Assembly: GCA_020746105.1 (NCBI GenBank)
Contig: CM036621.1
Span: 47,836,264 to 47,900,263 of the forward strand
From: Trogon surrucura
Lineage: Eukaryota > Chordata > Aves > Trogoniformes > Trogonidae
Direction: 5' to 3'
DNA: 64,000 nt
Under the pieces are notes generated by a model. The model was not told the DNA's origin. It searched no databases and saw only the letters and a list, made by a program, of their open reading frames with translations. A program made the translations under genes and the position numbers. Positions within the stretch are counted from its first letter, which is position 1. Each line of letters begins with the position of its first letter. This document shows, one piece after another, positions 12,722-24,755 of the stretch.

Positions 12722-13531
12722 CTTCCCGAAGTGATCCTTGTTGTAACCATCAGGTAACATAAGAAATGTGGTTATGACTAAATGGTTTTCCTATTTTCTA
12801 CAGCTCTTTTAAGAACATGAAATGTGGTTTTGTGTTGTTTAGGAAATAGGGGCTGACTTAAACATCACACTTGGCTCAGCCATTTTAATGGGTAACTCCT
12901 TTTAGCCCTTTAACGTATCTGCTTGCTTGACTCACCTTCTGTTAACTTATAAAACTGCAGATATGTGAATGCCTTAAATAAATGAGTTATAAAGCATTTG
13001 TAAACAAATTTCCTGAGGCAGACATAGCACTTGTGATCCCTCTCTGAGCTAAGTTCGATTGCTGACTCTTGGTTTTGGATCTTTTTGGCAACTGCCATGC
13101 AGGGACATTAACATGTCTTCCCTGAAAATCCATCTGTACGTACCACTTGGTGCCAGGCCAGCAAGAAAACGTGCCTGCTGTGGAGGGACATTTTGCTTGC
13201 TGAGTTTTGAGAGTTATGGGTACATGGGTTTGTAACGTTGCAGTAACTCTGGAGCAGCTCGGTGTCTGGAAAGTGCAAATTCACTAAGTGTGATTTCCCT
13301 TAGCAGGTAAGGTGAGTCGGTTGAAGAGGGTGAAGGAATGTTTTCTCATTATGTTCCTTATTCTTTTTTTCTGCCATAATGGTGAGAGGGTGCTGGTTGC
13401 ACAACATCTGTTGGGCAATCCGAGAAGGATTGCCATCTTCATTGCTATTCTTCTGCGTTCATTAAACATCTAAGGTGTGCAAACAGTAGGACAAGGCAGA
13501 GCATGCGATTGATTGCTTCTCCGTGTGTATT

Positions 13532-13566
13532 TTTATTATTATTATTATTACTACTATTATTATTTT
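13532..13566. repeat. (ATT)n microsatellite
   Basis: About ten TTA units occur, interrupted once by CTACTA. It is simple-sequence DNA that produces a spurious run of Asn/Ile in the minus-strand frames. Confidence 0.9.
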
Positions 13567-14053
13567 TGGTCTTAAGAGAAATTTGGGGAAGGAGAATGAG
13601 GTGGGTGGAAGGAAGAGTGATAGAGCATCTTTGAGGCGTTGAACCAGTTCCTTGCGCTCTGGGAGGCTGCTCACACCGTGAAGCAGTCCAGGGAATGTCG
13701 CTGCCTGTCCAGCAAGTGTCTGCCGTGTGGTCATTGATGCCAACCGTCCTGTGACCAGAGGACAAAGGTGTAAAAGTAAAGAAGAATGAGGCAATCAGGA
13801 AATACTGCTAACTAGAATAACGAATAAGGTACCCTTCTACTATAGAAGGAAAAAAAAAAATCCCTGCAAAGGATTAAGGACCAGAGGTATAGCTGTTCAG
13901 CAAAATTATTTTTTTAATGCAGGACACTCCTTTTGATTAAAAAAAAAAAAATCTAAAACATTCCATCTGAGGGTTGCTCACGAAGACCATTTTGGTCCCA
14001 AAATTTCACGACATGAAGTGTGAATCACTTCTGCACAATAATACGGAACACAG

Positions 14054-14103
14054 TTTTTTTTTTTTTAAAAAAAAGAAAGCCACACACACACACTTTTTTT
14101 TTT
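14054..14103. repeat. Composite low-complexity tract T13-A8-(CA)n-T10
   Basis: T13 (14054-14066) runs directly into A8 (14067-14074), then GAAAGC, six CA units (14082-14093 region) and T10 (14094-14103). The T-to-A junction is self-complementary. It could be a slippage-prone site; no transposon around it was recognised. Confidence 0.85.
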
Positions 14104-14224
14104 CCTGCCAGTGTTCTTGGTTTCGTTATTCTGTAGATGCTGTATTAAATTGGATTTTGTGTCCATCATTATTAAAATGTGAAGTGTGTCGGTCACAAAG
14201 CATACATTTCAGGGCAGTTAGCTG

Positions 14225-14420
14225 AATAATTCTTTTCTTTATTATCCCAAATTACTGCTGAGCTCTGGAGAGGTGAGCAGTTTAGCCAATTATTGCCATT
14301 TGAGCTGGATTTGTGGGTGATTAGCTCCTGGTCGAATTCAGTCCTGGCAAGGGCTTTGAAGCCTTCGCTTGTGTGATTTTCACAGCAGTGAGGTAGGAAT
14401 AGACGCGGCTAATGACAGGA
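14225..14420. promoter_or_regulatory. Conserved-looking block
   Basis: The block contains ATTATCCCAAATTACTGC, GTTTAGCCAATTATTGCC and GGTGATTAGCTCC, i.e. Otx/bicoid-like TTATCCC, CCAAT and several ATTA cores in sequence of mixed composition. The interpretation as an enhancer-like element rests on motifs only. Confidence 0.22.
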
Positions 14421-14886
14421 AGGTCGCGTGGGTTATGTGACCTGTGAGGGGGGGACTCGGGTTTAGCAAATAGGGCATCCACAATAACAAGTGTGTCACT
14501 AACCCCGCCGTGCATAATCGGAGTTTTATAGGATTGTTGGAGATGCTGACAGCTCAATTAAAGTGTAACCCTTTGTACCGTATACCCTGGCAGAATGACA
14601 GAAATATTACCAACAAAAAAGGGAGGGGGCCACAAGGGAACTGGTTAAAGATCCAGTATTCTTTTTCTTTCCCCCCTTCATCGGAGCTTGCACAGAGCAA
14701 GCTGCGAAAAGCATCCATTTGTGAAATAATAGGTTGTCCAGGGGAGGGGTATGGTGCCAAACATGGCTACAAAAAAAAAGCTGCTCTTAAGTGGTCTTCC
14801 TGATGTTTCTATGGAAACACTATAGTATCAGGATAGAAAGTTAAAATTGGATTTTAAGCTTTTCATGGCTTTTCTCCCATGAACAT

Positions 14887-14911
14887 CCCCCCCCCCCCCC
14901 CCCCCCCCCCC
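14887..14911. repeat. Poly-C run, 25 bases
   Basis: Twenty-five consecutive C residues follow GAACAT and precede GCAATACC. Long pure C/G runs are far rarer than A/T runs in vertebrate introns. On the minus strand this is G25, able to form a G-quadruplex. The exact length may be affected by sequencing or assembly error. Confidence 0.9.
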
Positions 14912-15199
14912 GCAATACCTACTTTTTATAAAATATGATAAAGAGAATTTCAGGGTGCAGGGAATGGAGTGCTACTATAATGAGAGCCGTATCATCTACC
15001 TAGAATTAGTAAAGTCTGCATGATGATTCCTGTCTTTATATTCCTGCCCTTGCCAACACTCCGTTTGTTTCTTAAGGGAAATAAATGTTTTGTTACTGTG
15101 ACCCTGCAGCCGTTTCTACCGCCGTGAATGTTTCTGCTCTTAGAACCTCTTCCAAATTGACCGTGCCACACAGTCATGTTTGCTTGCACCATTTCCCAA

Positions 15200-15540
15200 T
15201 GTTATTTTTCCTTTTAATTTTAGTCCGGGTAGCAGCGTTTCACCAGGCTGATTGGCGTCAATGCTTAACTTTGTTTGTGGCCATCGTAGTTTAGTGCAGG
15301 GCACGATGCTGGAGCCACAGCAAGAGGCAAGAGTTCAAACAGAAGCCGATCGCTGCTGGTCGCTGCTGGCTCCTCCGCTACTGACTTAGAGCCCTTGGCA
15401 TCAGCCGTCTGGTTTCTCCGACACTAAGATAATGATTTGCATCGCAGTGCATTTCACATTAGCGCTGACCATGGTGTCAGGGAAACCACAACTGCCAATG
15501 CCAAGGGGTTAATAAACCAACTACTTGAGATCATTAAGGG
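15200..15540. promoter_or_regulatory. Possible regulatory block with octamer site
   Basis: The block is mixed-composition sequence with CCAGGCTGATTGGCGTCAAT (reverse CCAAT), a perfect POU octamer ATTTGCAT at 15435-15442, CACATTAGCGCTGACC and GGGTTAATAAACC. It contains no recognised repeat. It is weak evidence on its own; an eight-base octamer is expected a few times by chance in 64 kb. Confidence 0.2.
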
Positions 15541-15766
15541 CTGTGATTTTTTTATTTATTTTTTTTTTCTTTAGCAGTCCAGGGTAAGTGGAACAAACCT
15601 CAGAAGACAGCAAAGGCAGAAACAAGTGTAAGGCAGAAAAATATTGTGAGTTGCTAGATGCTTTGCCTCATTCAGAGTAGTAGACTGGGCTTAGAGTGAC
15701 AGATGTGACATTCCTTTAAATACACAGTTGCATTTTGCAACACATTTGAATTTTAATCTCTGTAGA

Positions 15767-16041
15767 AGGGATATGTCTGACAGGACAAGGGGCAATGGGT
15801 GGAAGCTGGAACACAGGAGGTTCCAGAAAAATATGAGGAAAAACTTTTTCACTGTGAGGGTGACTGAGCACTGGAACAGGCTGCCTAGGGAGGTTGTGGA
15901 ATCTCCATCTCTTGAGACATTCAAAACCCGCCTGGACGCGTTCCTGTGCGCTCTAGTGTAGGTGATCCTGCTCTGGCAGGGGGGTTGGACTAGATGATCT
16001 TTGAGGTCCCTTCCAGCCTTTAACATTCTGTGATTCTGTGA
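15767..16041 (+). mobile_element. CR1 LINE 3' end fragment
   Basis: It is about 275 bp ending in the classic ACATTCTGTGATTCTGTGA tail. Upstream are GACAGGACAAGGGGCAATGG, TTTTTCACTGTGAGGGTGAC, CACTGGAACAGGCTGCCTAG and GGTTGGACTAGATGATCTTT. An open frame across it (start 15773) encodes the C-terminal end of CR1 ORF2, with [19 protein letters not shown]. The frame is still open here, so the copy is relatively young compared with the one at 5487. Confidence 0.97.
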
Positions 16042-19000
16042 TATATAGATAACTGTAGAGTATGCGATGTACTAATGGTTTTATAAAGTCCAGTTTTAGA
16101 AATAATCATAAGCTAGGGCTAACGGAAGACTGCCTCTTTCACAAAGCTGTCAGTTGCAGGAGAACTCAAAAAGTCTCCTACTTTGCTGAGCATCTCTGTC
16201 CTTCAACTCTGTGCTGCAGTGTCACTTGACATGCCACTTTGGCAATGTGAGAGATCATCCTGGCCATTGTGCAGACGGGGCCAGCTTTGGACTTGCAATG
16301 CTCTGCCAGAACCCTGTGTTTCTTGCTCCATCTGGATACTGCAGCAGGGCTGGGTCTTCAGCTTTCCATTCAAATTCTTCTTTGGACAGCAGGGTAACTG
16401 TTCCTGTGTGATCATCTTTTTGCCTCTTCAGGAGGTTTCTGTGTAGGTGGGTGAATGTGATGGGCCAGATGATGGCTTCCTGTATCATAGTCCCCAGGGT
16501 GCAATGCAGTTGTCTCTTCTTAACCTCATCATGCGTATAAGTAAGGTTAGTAGGTTCCTATGCTTGGCAACATCCTTGAGGAATCCTTGTCCATGCCATG
16601 TTGGAAGTGCATAGCCTACCTTTTAAAAAAACCTGCAGCTCCAAGCTGGGCTGTTGTGAAAACTTCCCTTAAAATTATTTGCTGCATATCAGAGGAACTC
16701 GTACGTTACCTGCAGCTGGCAGTTAAGGTCAAAATCCGGAGACTGAATTGTTGGAGCAATCATTAAAAATAAAAATGCAGTAGCAGTGAGTGCTATGTTT
16801 GCTCTTCCCTTTTACCGTGTCTTTAGTGCCGAGATTCCTTGCAAGAATTGGGTACCTGCTCTTTGCTGGAGGTAAGACTCGCCTGATCAGCACTGGGATT
16901 TTATTTTATTTTTTAGTAAACCTTTCTAATTTTTCATAGTAGCTTGTGTGCAGAGAGCTTGGAAAATGATGGGTTGCAGGTATATTGTCTTTCAAGTTTT
17001 AGCAAAGCTATCATCTTTTGCTCCAAGTCGGATCTTAGATCCTCTCTTTCCTTTGTCTCCAGATGGAAATAGTGGCTGATCAGCCTCGGCATTAGGTAAC
17101 CATTCATGGTGTAATTACCCACTGCGCTGAGTTATTGCCTTGTGTTTAGGGAATGTTAGAAGGCAATTGGGTTCAGTGCTCTGATTTCATTTTCTCTTAA
17201 AGCTGGTGTATAACAGAAATTTGAATAGTTTCTTCAATGAGGAAGCGTCTTCGAACGTGCAGCACAACTCTGCTACTGCTGTACTGCCAGATTTTAAGGA
17301 AAAATAGAGGGTTTTTTTCTTCTGTGCCTGGCTGCAGTAAGAATGTATGAGGTCTTTATAGGGGTATTTGCAGTGTTCCTGTGAGATACTGAAGTCTGAG
17401 AACACTTGAGGTCTTTCGTTTTCACATCCGTTTCATTTTGTGGTTTGGTTGGTTCCCAATCGTGCCCTGTTACTCTAAGAGATGTTCACTACAGGTTTCC
17501 AACTGTAAAAGCTTAAAACAGCTTCATAGATAATTGACCAAAAGACCAAGCAGCATTCTCTTAAATCCCGGGAAAAAAAAGACTAAAGTTTGGGAAATCA
17601 AGAAAACAAGTTATGTTTGCATGGAAGGATTCCAAATACATTTGGCGTTTTCATCAGTTTATTCCGCAGAGGGTTAGTTGCGTACTCTGTTCTCTGCTCA
17701 AATTAGTTGTTGAAGAGAAAGTAGCAACTACCTTGAGTGTCCTGTAGCATGCAAGTATTGTTTGTAGGTGAATTAGTTTGAGCTGGTGTCTGCCATATGC
17801 TGGAATAATGGACTTTAAGGCAAGAAACCTGCTACATTTAAAAATATCAGTTAAGACCTCAATTTCTAACTAGGACAAACTAGACCAGTCCCAGTGCTGC
17901 TGGCAAGACTACCTGGAGTTGGCTGGTCATCTAGACCTGGAGGATTTACCAGCATTTTGTTCACCGTGTTAATAGATTTAAAGGAAGTGGATGTTTTATT
18001 GACCAGAATTTATATGTAGCAGTTAGTTTGGGTTCCTGGCTATGAGTCGTTGTGCTTGTTTGAGGGAGGATGTTTCTGTGCAAGCATAAGGATTTTTCTT
18101 TTGTAAACAGGATGCAAATGATAGAGCTGTAGAAAATTCGTAGCACCGTTAGCTGCTAATCATAGTTATAAAAACTAAAGACCTGAGTGGAAAATTAGGA
18201 ATTTATGCTATGAATGATTAGGTGCGAGATTACATATTTCATTCTGTCAAAACAACATCAAGGTAACAGTATGGGGTTGGCTAAAAATTAGGGACTGGAA
18301 GAAAAAAAAACTTGCATGATGCCAGTACCTCAGCCACAGCAGTGGTGTAAGCTTCTGAAAGAAAATAGGGAACAGAATACCCTATTGCCTTTTCCAGAAA
18401 GTCCAGTCTTGGCTCTGCTGATATTGAGGACTCTACCATTTTTACTTGGCATGCCAAGAAAAATCAAATGTGGCAAATCCTATTCAAACAGGCAAACAAA
18501 CTGAAAACCCCAAAAAACCTCAAGTCAAGTGCTACAGCTGGAGCAAATGCAAAAAACATGCAGTCAGTTAAGTTGTGATCACTGTTATTATCCTGTTTGT
18601 GAAACCCTTTGTATCTTGCGGCCCCTGGCAAAACCAAAATAATTGAGAAAGTGGGAAAAGTAAAATGGAGCACAACAGGGTCTGCAAAGTATGTTTCTCC
18701 ACACATGGTATTAATTCTGCAGGGCCACACAGTGGCTGTAAACATCTCCGGATGATCAGCATACACGTTTTGATGTTTTTTTCTGTGGGATGCACGTAAA
18801 CCTAGTCTGCTACCATCGGCCTGAAAAATTAAGGCAGCTCACCTACCAGCGTCTTCGAGGCAGCTGCAAGGGGTGACTTTTTAAAATGCTAGTAATTTGC
18901 TGCTTAAAACCTGAAATATTTCCGCAAAACAAACTCATAATTGTTTCACCGTTTGTCTTCATTTGTTGTTTAAACAAGCAAGGTTTGTAGCTCACAGGAA

Positions 19001-22000
19001 GCATCTGGAGCAGTGGGATTTATCCTATTGCCGTATATTCAGATTAACTGGGTATGTTATGCGTCGTGGTCCCTTGACCGGTGTTGGGTGGTGTTTTGGT
19101 GTTGGGGGTTTTTTTCTCAAGTCCAATCAATCCTGCGCTGGTGGCTTTTCATTAGCCGCTCCTGCTCCCACAGTGTAGTGCTGGGGATGCGGAGCCTGAT
19201 GGCAGTCTGTAACTTCTCCTGGTGCCCTGAAGCTCAACAACATAAGCTGATTGACTCAGTTAGGGCCCCAGTCTCTAACAGCAAATGCAATCAATAAATC
19301 TTTGTTGGTAAATAATTGCTATTGAACAGAGTTTTAATATAAATTTATGAGTGGTGTTTTATCACAGCTTGAGGCTACAGCAAGCCACTGAGTGATGGAT
19401 TTCAGATAACACTTACATTCATTACATTAACTTTGTAAGTTATTTAAAGCTTGTACACTTAACATTGCTTTTGGCTTGCAATGACCTCCTGGGACTAGAC
19501 GTAGCATGCACATTGCTAATAAAGAGCTCGCAGTGCGTACAGACGGTTCCTCCGTTTGCTTTGTACGGTGACGCAGTTCCTCAAGCAAAAACTGAGAAGT
19601 GCAGTTCGTGCTCCCTGGTTGAAGTCTTTTTCCTGTGTCTCATTAAAAGTACAAGCTAGCATGGTCTGGTAGGAGAAGCGCTCCTCCGTTAGATGCAGAA
19701 TTGCAATTTTGGAGGGAAGGCGGTAAAAAGTTTAATTTGAAGTGTGACATTCTTCTCGGTTTGTGAGGAAATTGGAGGTGTTAAATTCTTAGTGTTGAAT
19801 CTGGAGGCTTTGGGTCAGCCGCAGCAAACTGCAGGGCTAAAGCTGCAGATGGAAGACAGGAACAAATGAAAGATTACATACAAATTAGAAGAAATAATGT
19901 TATCCGTTCGATAATAATTTGAGACAGAGATTATTTTGACACCCCACCCCCCCAAAAAAAAAAGTTATTTTGAGGTACCAGTTGGTTTACTTAGTCCCTT
20001 ACTGCATAGCTTGGAGACTAAATGTGATTTCTCTGATGTGCAGTGTGTATGTGGGGGCCTGTTTGGCCGTGGCTGGAGACGTGCCCAAGCTACCTCCAAA
20101 TTGCCTCGGAGGTACCAAAGGTCGGTGGGAACCCCGTGTATCTCGGTTCCTGGGCAGAGTATCTGATGTGACTTAAATGTAGACATAATATGACTGAAGT
20201 GAAGGGCTTTTTCTTTTTTTAAAGTAACATCTCTTGTCATATCTGGGCCATTTTCTTTTTTTTTTTTTAAGTTTAGTTCATGTTAAAGTGCATTTATAAC
20301 TGATCTAAACTTGGACACTAAGAACATTTCTCCAGACCATTCTGCCACAGACAAAGTGGTGGTCTCTGGCCTTGGAGGAAAAAAAATGTGGTTTACTTGG
20401 TCTTCTCTGCTTCGTAACACCTTGTTAGCTTCTTGTATTCAGAGCAGTTTCTTCTGCAGGTACCAAAAGCTGTTTTTCATTCTCACAAAATACGAAAACT
20501 CTATTATTTTTGCCAAGGTAGCGCCTAAAGAAAATGGTTTGGAAAGTCTGGTTTGTTAGTTAGGCACAGATAAGTAGATCGTCCGTGTTTAATGCTGATG
20601 TTTTGAGGTTTTTACATGAAAGCACAGAATTCTACTTTAAAAGTAAGGTGAAACCTCGTTTTGAATAATTTTCCTCATTTAGATCTGAAAATAGAATTTT
20701 ATCATTCATGCTTAGATAGTAGCAAAACTTTGTGTAGTAAAAATCATTAAAGTGGTAGATTTTTACTATTAATTGAGTTTATAATTGGCATGGATTGAAA
20801 ATTATGGAAGTAATGACACGTTTTCTGTATAGCAAAGGACAGCTAAAAAGGTGTGAAATATATATTTTACTTTCTTCCAAACTTCAAAAATAGGCGAGGG
20901 GGGGAAAAGAAAAAAAGAGACCATTGTGATCCTTACAGCTTTTTACCCATTAAAAGGTCTGAAGAACAAACCGGTGCAGGGAAACAGTAATTTTTGATCC
21001 CCACAGCACAGGGATAACTAGAATTGGGTCCCCCTAAACGCCAGCAAACGTGCTGCAGGTGAGGTATGAAAGATGGGAAAGGTGAAGCGACAGATCACCT
21101 ACTATAGACAAACATACAAGTCAAAGGCAGCAATAAGCTTTCATTTTTTTAATAGAAGAAAACAACGCCTCTGACCACTGGAAGACGGTAATTGGGATGT
21201 GCGACTCACACTCACGGAAGCTTTTGTAAGAAAGCATTTCAGAAACTCTGTTCTCTCTTTTAAAAGTTTGAGTTGTAGCAAGGAACAGCACCAAGAAAAA
21301 TACAAAAAATAGAAATGTGACCCCTAGATGGTCAGAAAGTTCGGAGCTTCTGCTGCTGTGTAATTTAGTCCTCTGACACAAGCTTTTCTCTGCGGTCCCA
21401 TCGGCAGATTGCTTTGAATTGTGAAGGGTTGTTCTCTCAAGTTTCATTCAAAGTGTGTGTCCAGAAACAGGCAGCGGGGAACTTGGCTTTTCCACTGGAA
21501 TCATCTCTGTGGTTGCAACAGGAGAGTTGTTAGTTCATAGGGTCGTGGTATGGGACTAGAACTGAAGGTTGTAACATCTGGAATTTATCTAACTCTGGAG
21601 GACTTCTGCTTGCACAGAACCACCCCTTGTCCCCTCAAGGCTTTGGGGTTGGGTCTGCAGAGAGATTGCTTTATAAAGATGCAAGTTGAATAGGAAAATA
21701 ATTAGCATAGCTTGCTTTCGGGGTTTTGTCCTGCTTTAACAAAATGGGAGTTGGAAGCCCCGTGGTTTATAGTGCACTTTTATATGTTTGTGTTTCCCAT
21801 TTTTTTAAGTTCCGTGGAAAACTCATTTTATGGGAACTGAAGTTTGTATTGGTTTAGATTTGTGGTTATAGTGTAATGAAATGAATCCAAGTGTCTGCTC
21901 TTGTCAGAAGCTGAACTGTGGAACTGGTGGTCCCTGTGGGGAGGTACAGTAGGTAGGGTCTCCACTGCGAAGTTTCAGTGAGACTTTCAAAAACCAAGGT

Positions 22001-22559
22001 GCTGTGGGAGTTCCTTAGGAACTGCCTTCTGACTTGGTTTTGGAAATCAAAATTTTCTAGGCAAGTGCATGGCCTGGCAGCTTGATACACACAGGTAGTC
22101 TTGGTCTGTTTGAACACAATGATGACTCCACTGCTGATCATTAACATGCATCACTGATGTTTAGGTTGAATACAATTTGTGGAAAAGTGAGTCACTCTGC
22201 CCCCACCTCCTCTCCGCACTGATTGCACCTTTTCATTAAATTATCCAGGATTTCTTGGAAAAACCTTGTATTTGCCCGGTTTTCATTTTGCTACTCTTGC
22301 CTGGAATTGGCGCCTCTCGTGCTGGAGCGAGTAGCTAGCGCGATTTCCACTGCAGCGTCTCCTTAGTGCAGAGGGAATGAGAACAGAACCGTGTGCTCTT
22401 CACTGCTTCTGGAGAGACTGAGCTCGGACAACAGTGAATCCCCAGCAACACGCTGAAGGGAGCACAAGCCACACTGGGATCCTCACTCAACCTGGGCTTG
22501 AGTCAGTCAGTTCAGAGGGCCGAGCGTGGTGTCTCTATCAACCAAGAGTGCATAACCCG

Positions 22560-22830
22560 ACTCCGTGTCACATGAAAATGTGCTTTCCCAAGGCATGGGA
22601 TTCAGTGCAAAAGGGTTTTTACTCTGTGTTCAACAAAGCCAGGGCTGATAGAGTCTTTTCTGTTTACATGACTTGCTTAATAAAAGCTGCACATAGAGCT
22701 TTGCCTCCTAAATTGCAAATACTGAAACTGCCAATGGACAAAACGTGCATCATGGGAAAAGCAGCGGAAAATGACTAATTTGCAAGAGCTTATCTAAAAA
22801 TGTTGGCAATTATATTTATCTCTTTCTGTG
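22560..22830. promoter_or_regulatory. Conserved-looking block just upstream of exon A
   Basis: A stretch without repeats runs up to about 60 bases before the exon A acceptor. It has AAAGCCAGGGCTGATAG, CTTGCTTAATAAAAGCTGC, GACTAATTTGCAAGAGC and GGCAATTATATTTATC. The position could suit an intronic splicing or transcriptional element. There is no splice motif that proves regulation. Confidence 0.2.
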
Positions 22831-22894
22831 TCTTAAATAGTTGCATGTTGGCAAAAGAGCATTTAATCTTTTTTTTTCTTTTTCCCTCTGATAG

Positions 22895-23053
<159 letters not shown>

Positions 23054-24683
23054 TGAGTTCATCCTGAGGTGTTTTTGTTGAGCCCTCTTTGGTGGAGGAA
23101 CTTCTGTCTCCCTCTTCATTCTCCGCCCTCTCAGAAAGGCTTAAATTGAAATAAAATTCCCTGACACAAATCTGAGTACAATCAAATTTCTTTGAATCCC
23201 ATGGAACCGAGGTTCCCTTGCCTCCCAGTTTAAACCTTTATATTGTGCTTATGGTTTTATGGACTTGTTGTCAATCCCAGGATTAAAAACCAGAAGCATT
23301 TTACAAGCATCAGTGTTCTAGATGCAGTAAAGAATAAGGACAGTTTCTAGTATTTGTCAGTGTGCAGTGGTTACAGTTTATTCAGAAGTAATTCTGAGCA
23401 GCCTTTTGAAAATGGCATAGCTATTAAAATGTTTACCGTAAAACTTTTTCATGTTAAGGCATTTATTGTTGTCTCTGCCCAAGGATCCTGTCTGTCCCCC
23501 TCAGTGTGTGTAGCTGTAGTACAATCCCTAGATGCAGTTTGTGGGGCAGAAGGAGCTCAATGGTCTGACTCAGACCTAACCCACCTCGTTTGCCCCAGCC
23601 ATGCCAACAGGAGGGAAGGTTGACTTCTGTCAGAGCTCCCTCTATACCAGAGTGGTTCAAAAGACACACCCAATGTGAAGACTCCAGATCTTTAAACTCC
23701 CGGGAGATGCCCAACTCCTTCTTTTGCTCTGTAGTACAGGCAGCAGTAAAATACAAAACTGTGGTGTAACAATCACCAAGGTCTTTTAGATTGTATCTGG
23801 TCTTTTATCATCATACCACGTATGAAAATCGGAGGGTGGCCAGTTGTAACATTTTTAGGCTGGTTCTTTTTAAACCTGTTGGTGTCATTTTGAGCTCTTG
23901 GGCAGTTTTTCATTAAGGAGTGAAAATTCAGTTTTCAATCAGATGTGTTTCTTTAAATACGCTCTGGAGCACATGGACCTGTGTGAGACAATTTGTGCTT
24001 CAGATGGATGATGTCTGAGGAGCAAGGCTCCACTGATGCTGTGCCCGCAACAGCTGGCCGTTCCCTATTTGCTCAGTGTTAGCACTTCCTCTGGCTTGAC
24101 ACAAGGTTTCATAGTCTCAGGTCCTGCCATAATAACATTTTACTATAGATTCTGATGTTGCATCCGTGTCTCTTAAAAAATATTTAATAAATTAGATGAC
24201 AACTGGCTTCAAGACCTTGCTGCTTTCTATCAGAAATCTTGTTCCTCAGCTCTTGTGTTCTGGAGCAAGGTTTTCACTGTTCTGTTTTGTGAAGCTGTGC
24301 CAGTCTGTCTGTCCTGTTTGGCCACTCCTAGTGCCCTTAAATTTGAGGAATTCTACCGTGAAATAGTCCCAAAATACCTGAATTGTGTACTGGCTTTGCT
24401 TACGGAAGGGAGGTATGGATACTGCTGGCCTTTGAGGCAGCCCCTGTGGAGCTTCCACTTTGAGTTTCCCAAAGATGGCGTTGGCCAACTCTGGGTCATC
24501 AAGCAAGGAGGAGGCAAAATGCACTCTCTGTGCCCAAGTCCCTTCCTTGCCCTGTAGAAGTGCTCTATTGTTCCTGATGGTTGCTGTGCACGTGTTAGTT
24601 TTTCATTGCCTCTTGCAGACAATAGAGTACTTCTTCTCTGTAGGCTTCCCTGGAGCTGCTTAGTCTCCCCCAGAGTGAGAACC

Positions 24684-24755
24684 CATTGAGATTAGCGGTA
24701 ATTACTTTGAGATTAGAGGTAAATCCATTGGAGATTAGAGAGAATCCATTTAAAG
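24684..24755. repeat. Three-unit imperfect minisatellite (21-22 bp unit)
   Basis: The core GAGATTAG starts at 24688, 24709 and 24731, each followed by a GGTAA- or AGAA-like stretch, with CCATT before the first and third. Units are diverged. It produces a repeated Asn-Gly-Phe pattern in a minus-strand frame that is not a gene. Confidence 0.65.

Larger units (their letters stand above)
1..22894 (+). other. AGAP1: AGAP1 intron upstream of exon A (partial)
   Basis: This is intronic sequence ending in the acceptor of exon A; its donor lies before the window. I scanned for the preceding AGAP1 coding segment and found none. Contents listed separately: CR1 fragments at 5487, 10047 and 15767; the SINE at 12544; microsatellites; a C run at 14887; regulatory-looking blocks at 3880, 8520, 14225, 15200 and 22560. 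The stretches 1-3000, 3060-3870, 4870-5480, 5670-8510, 8890-10040, 10980-12540, 12725-13520, 16045-22190 and 22340-22550 hold nothing I can name beyond AT-rich single-copy-looking DNA with short homopolymers and short chance ORFs. Confidence 0.9.

Noticed and set aside
15728-15961. Protein gene in the frame at 15728 (and similarly at 40222)
   Set aside because: The peptide is the C-terminus of CR1 ORF2 in a 5'-truncated retroposon, not a host gene.
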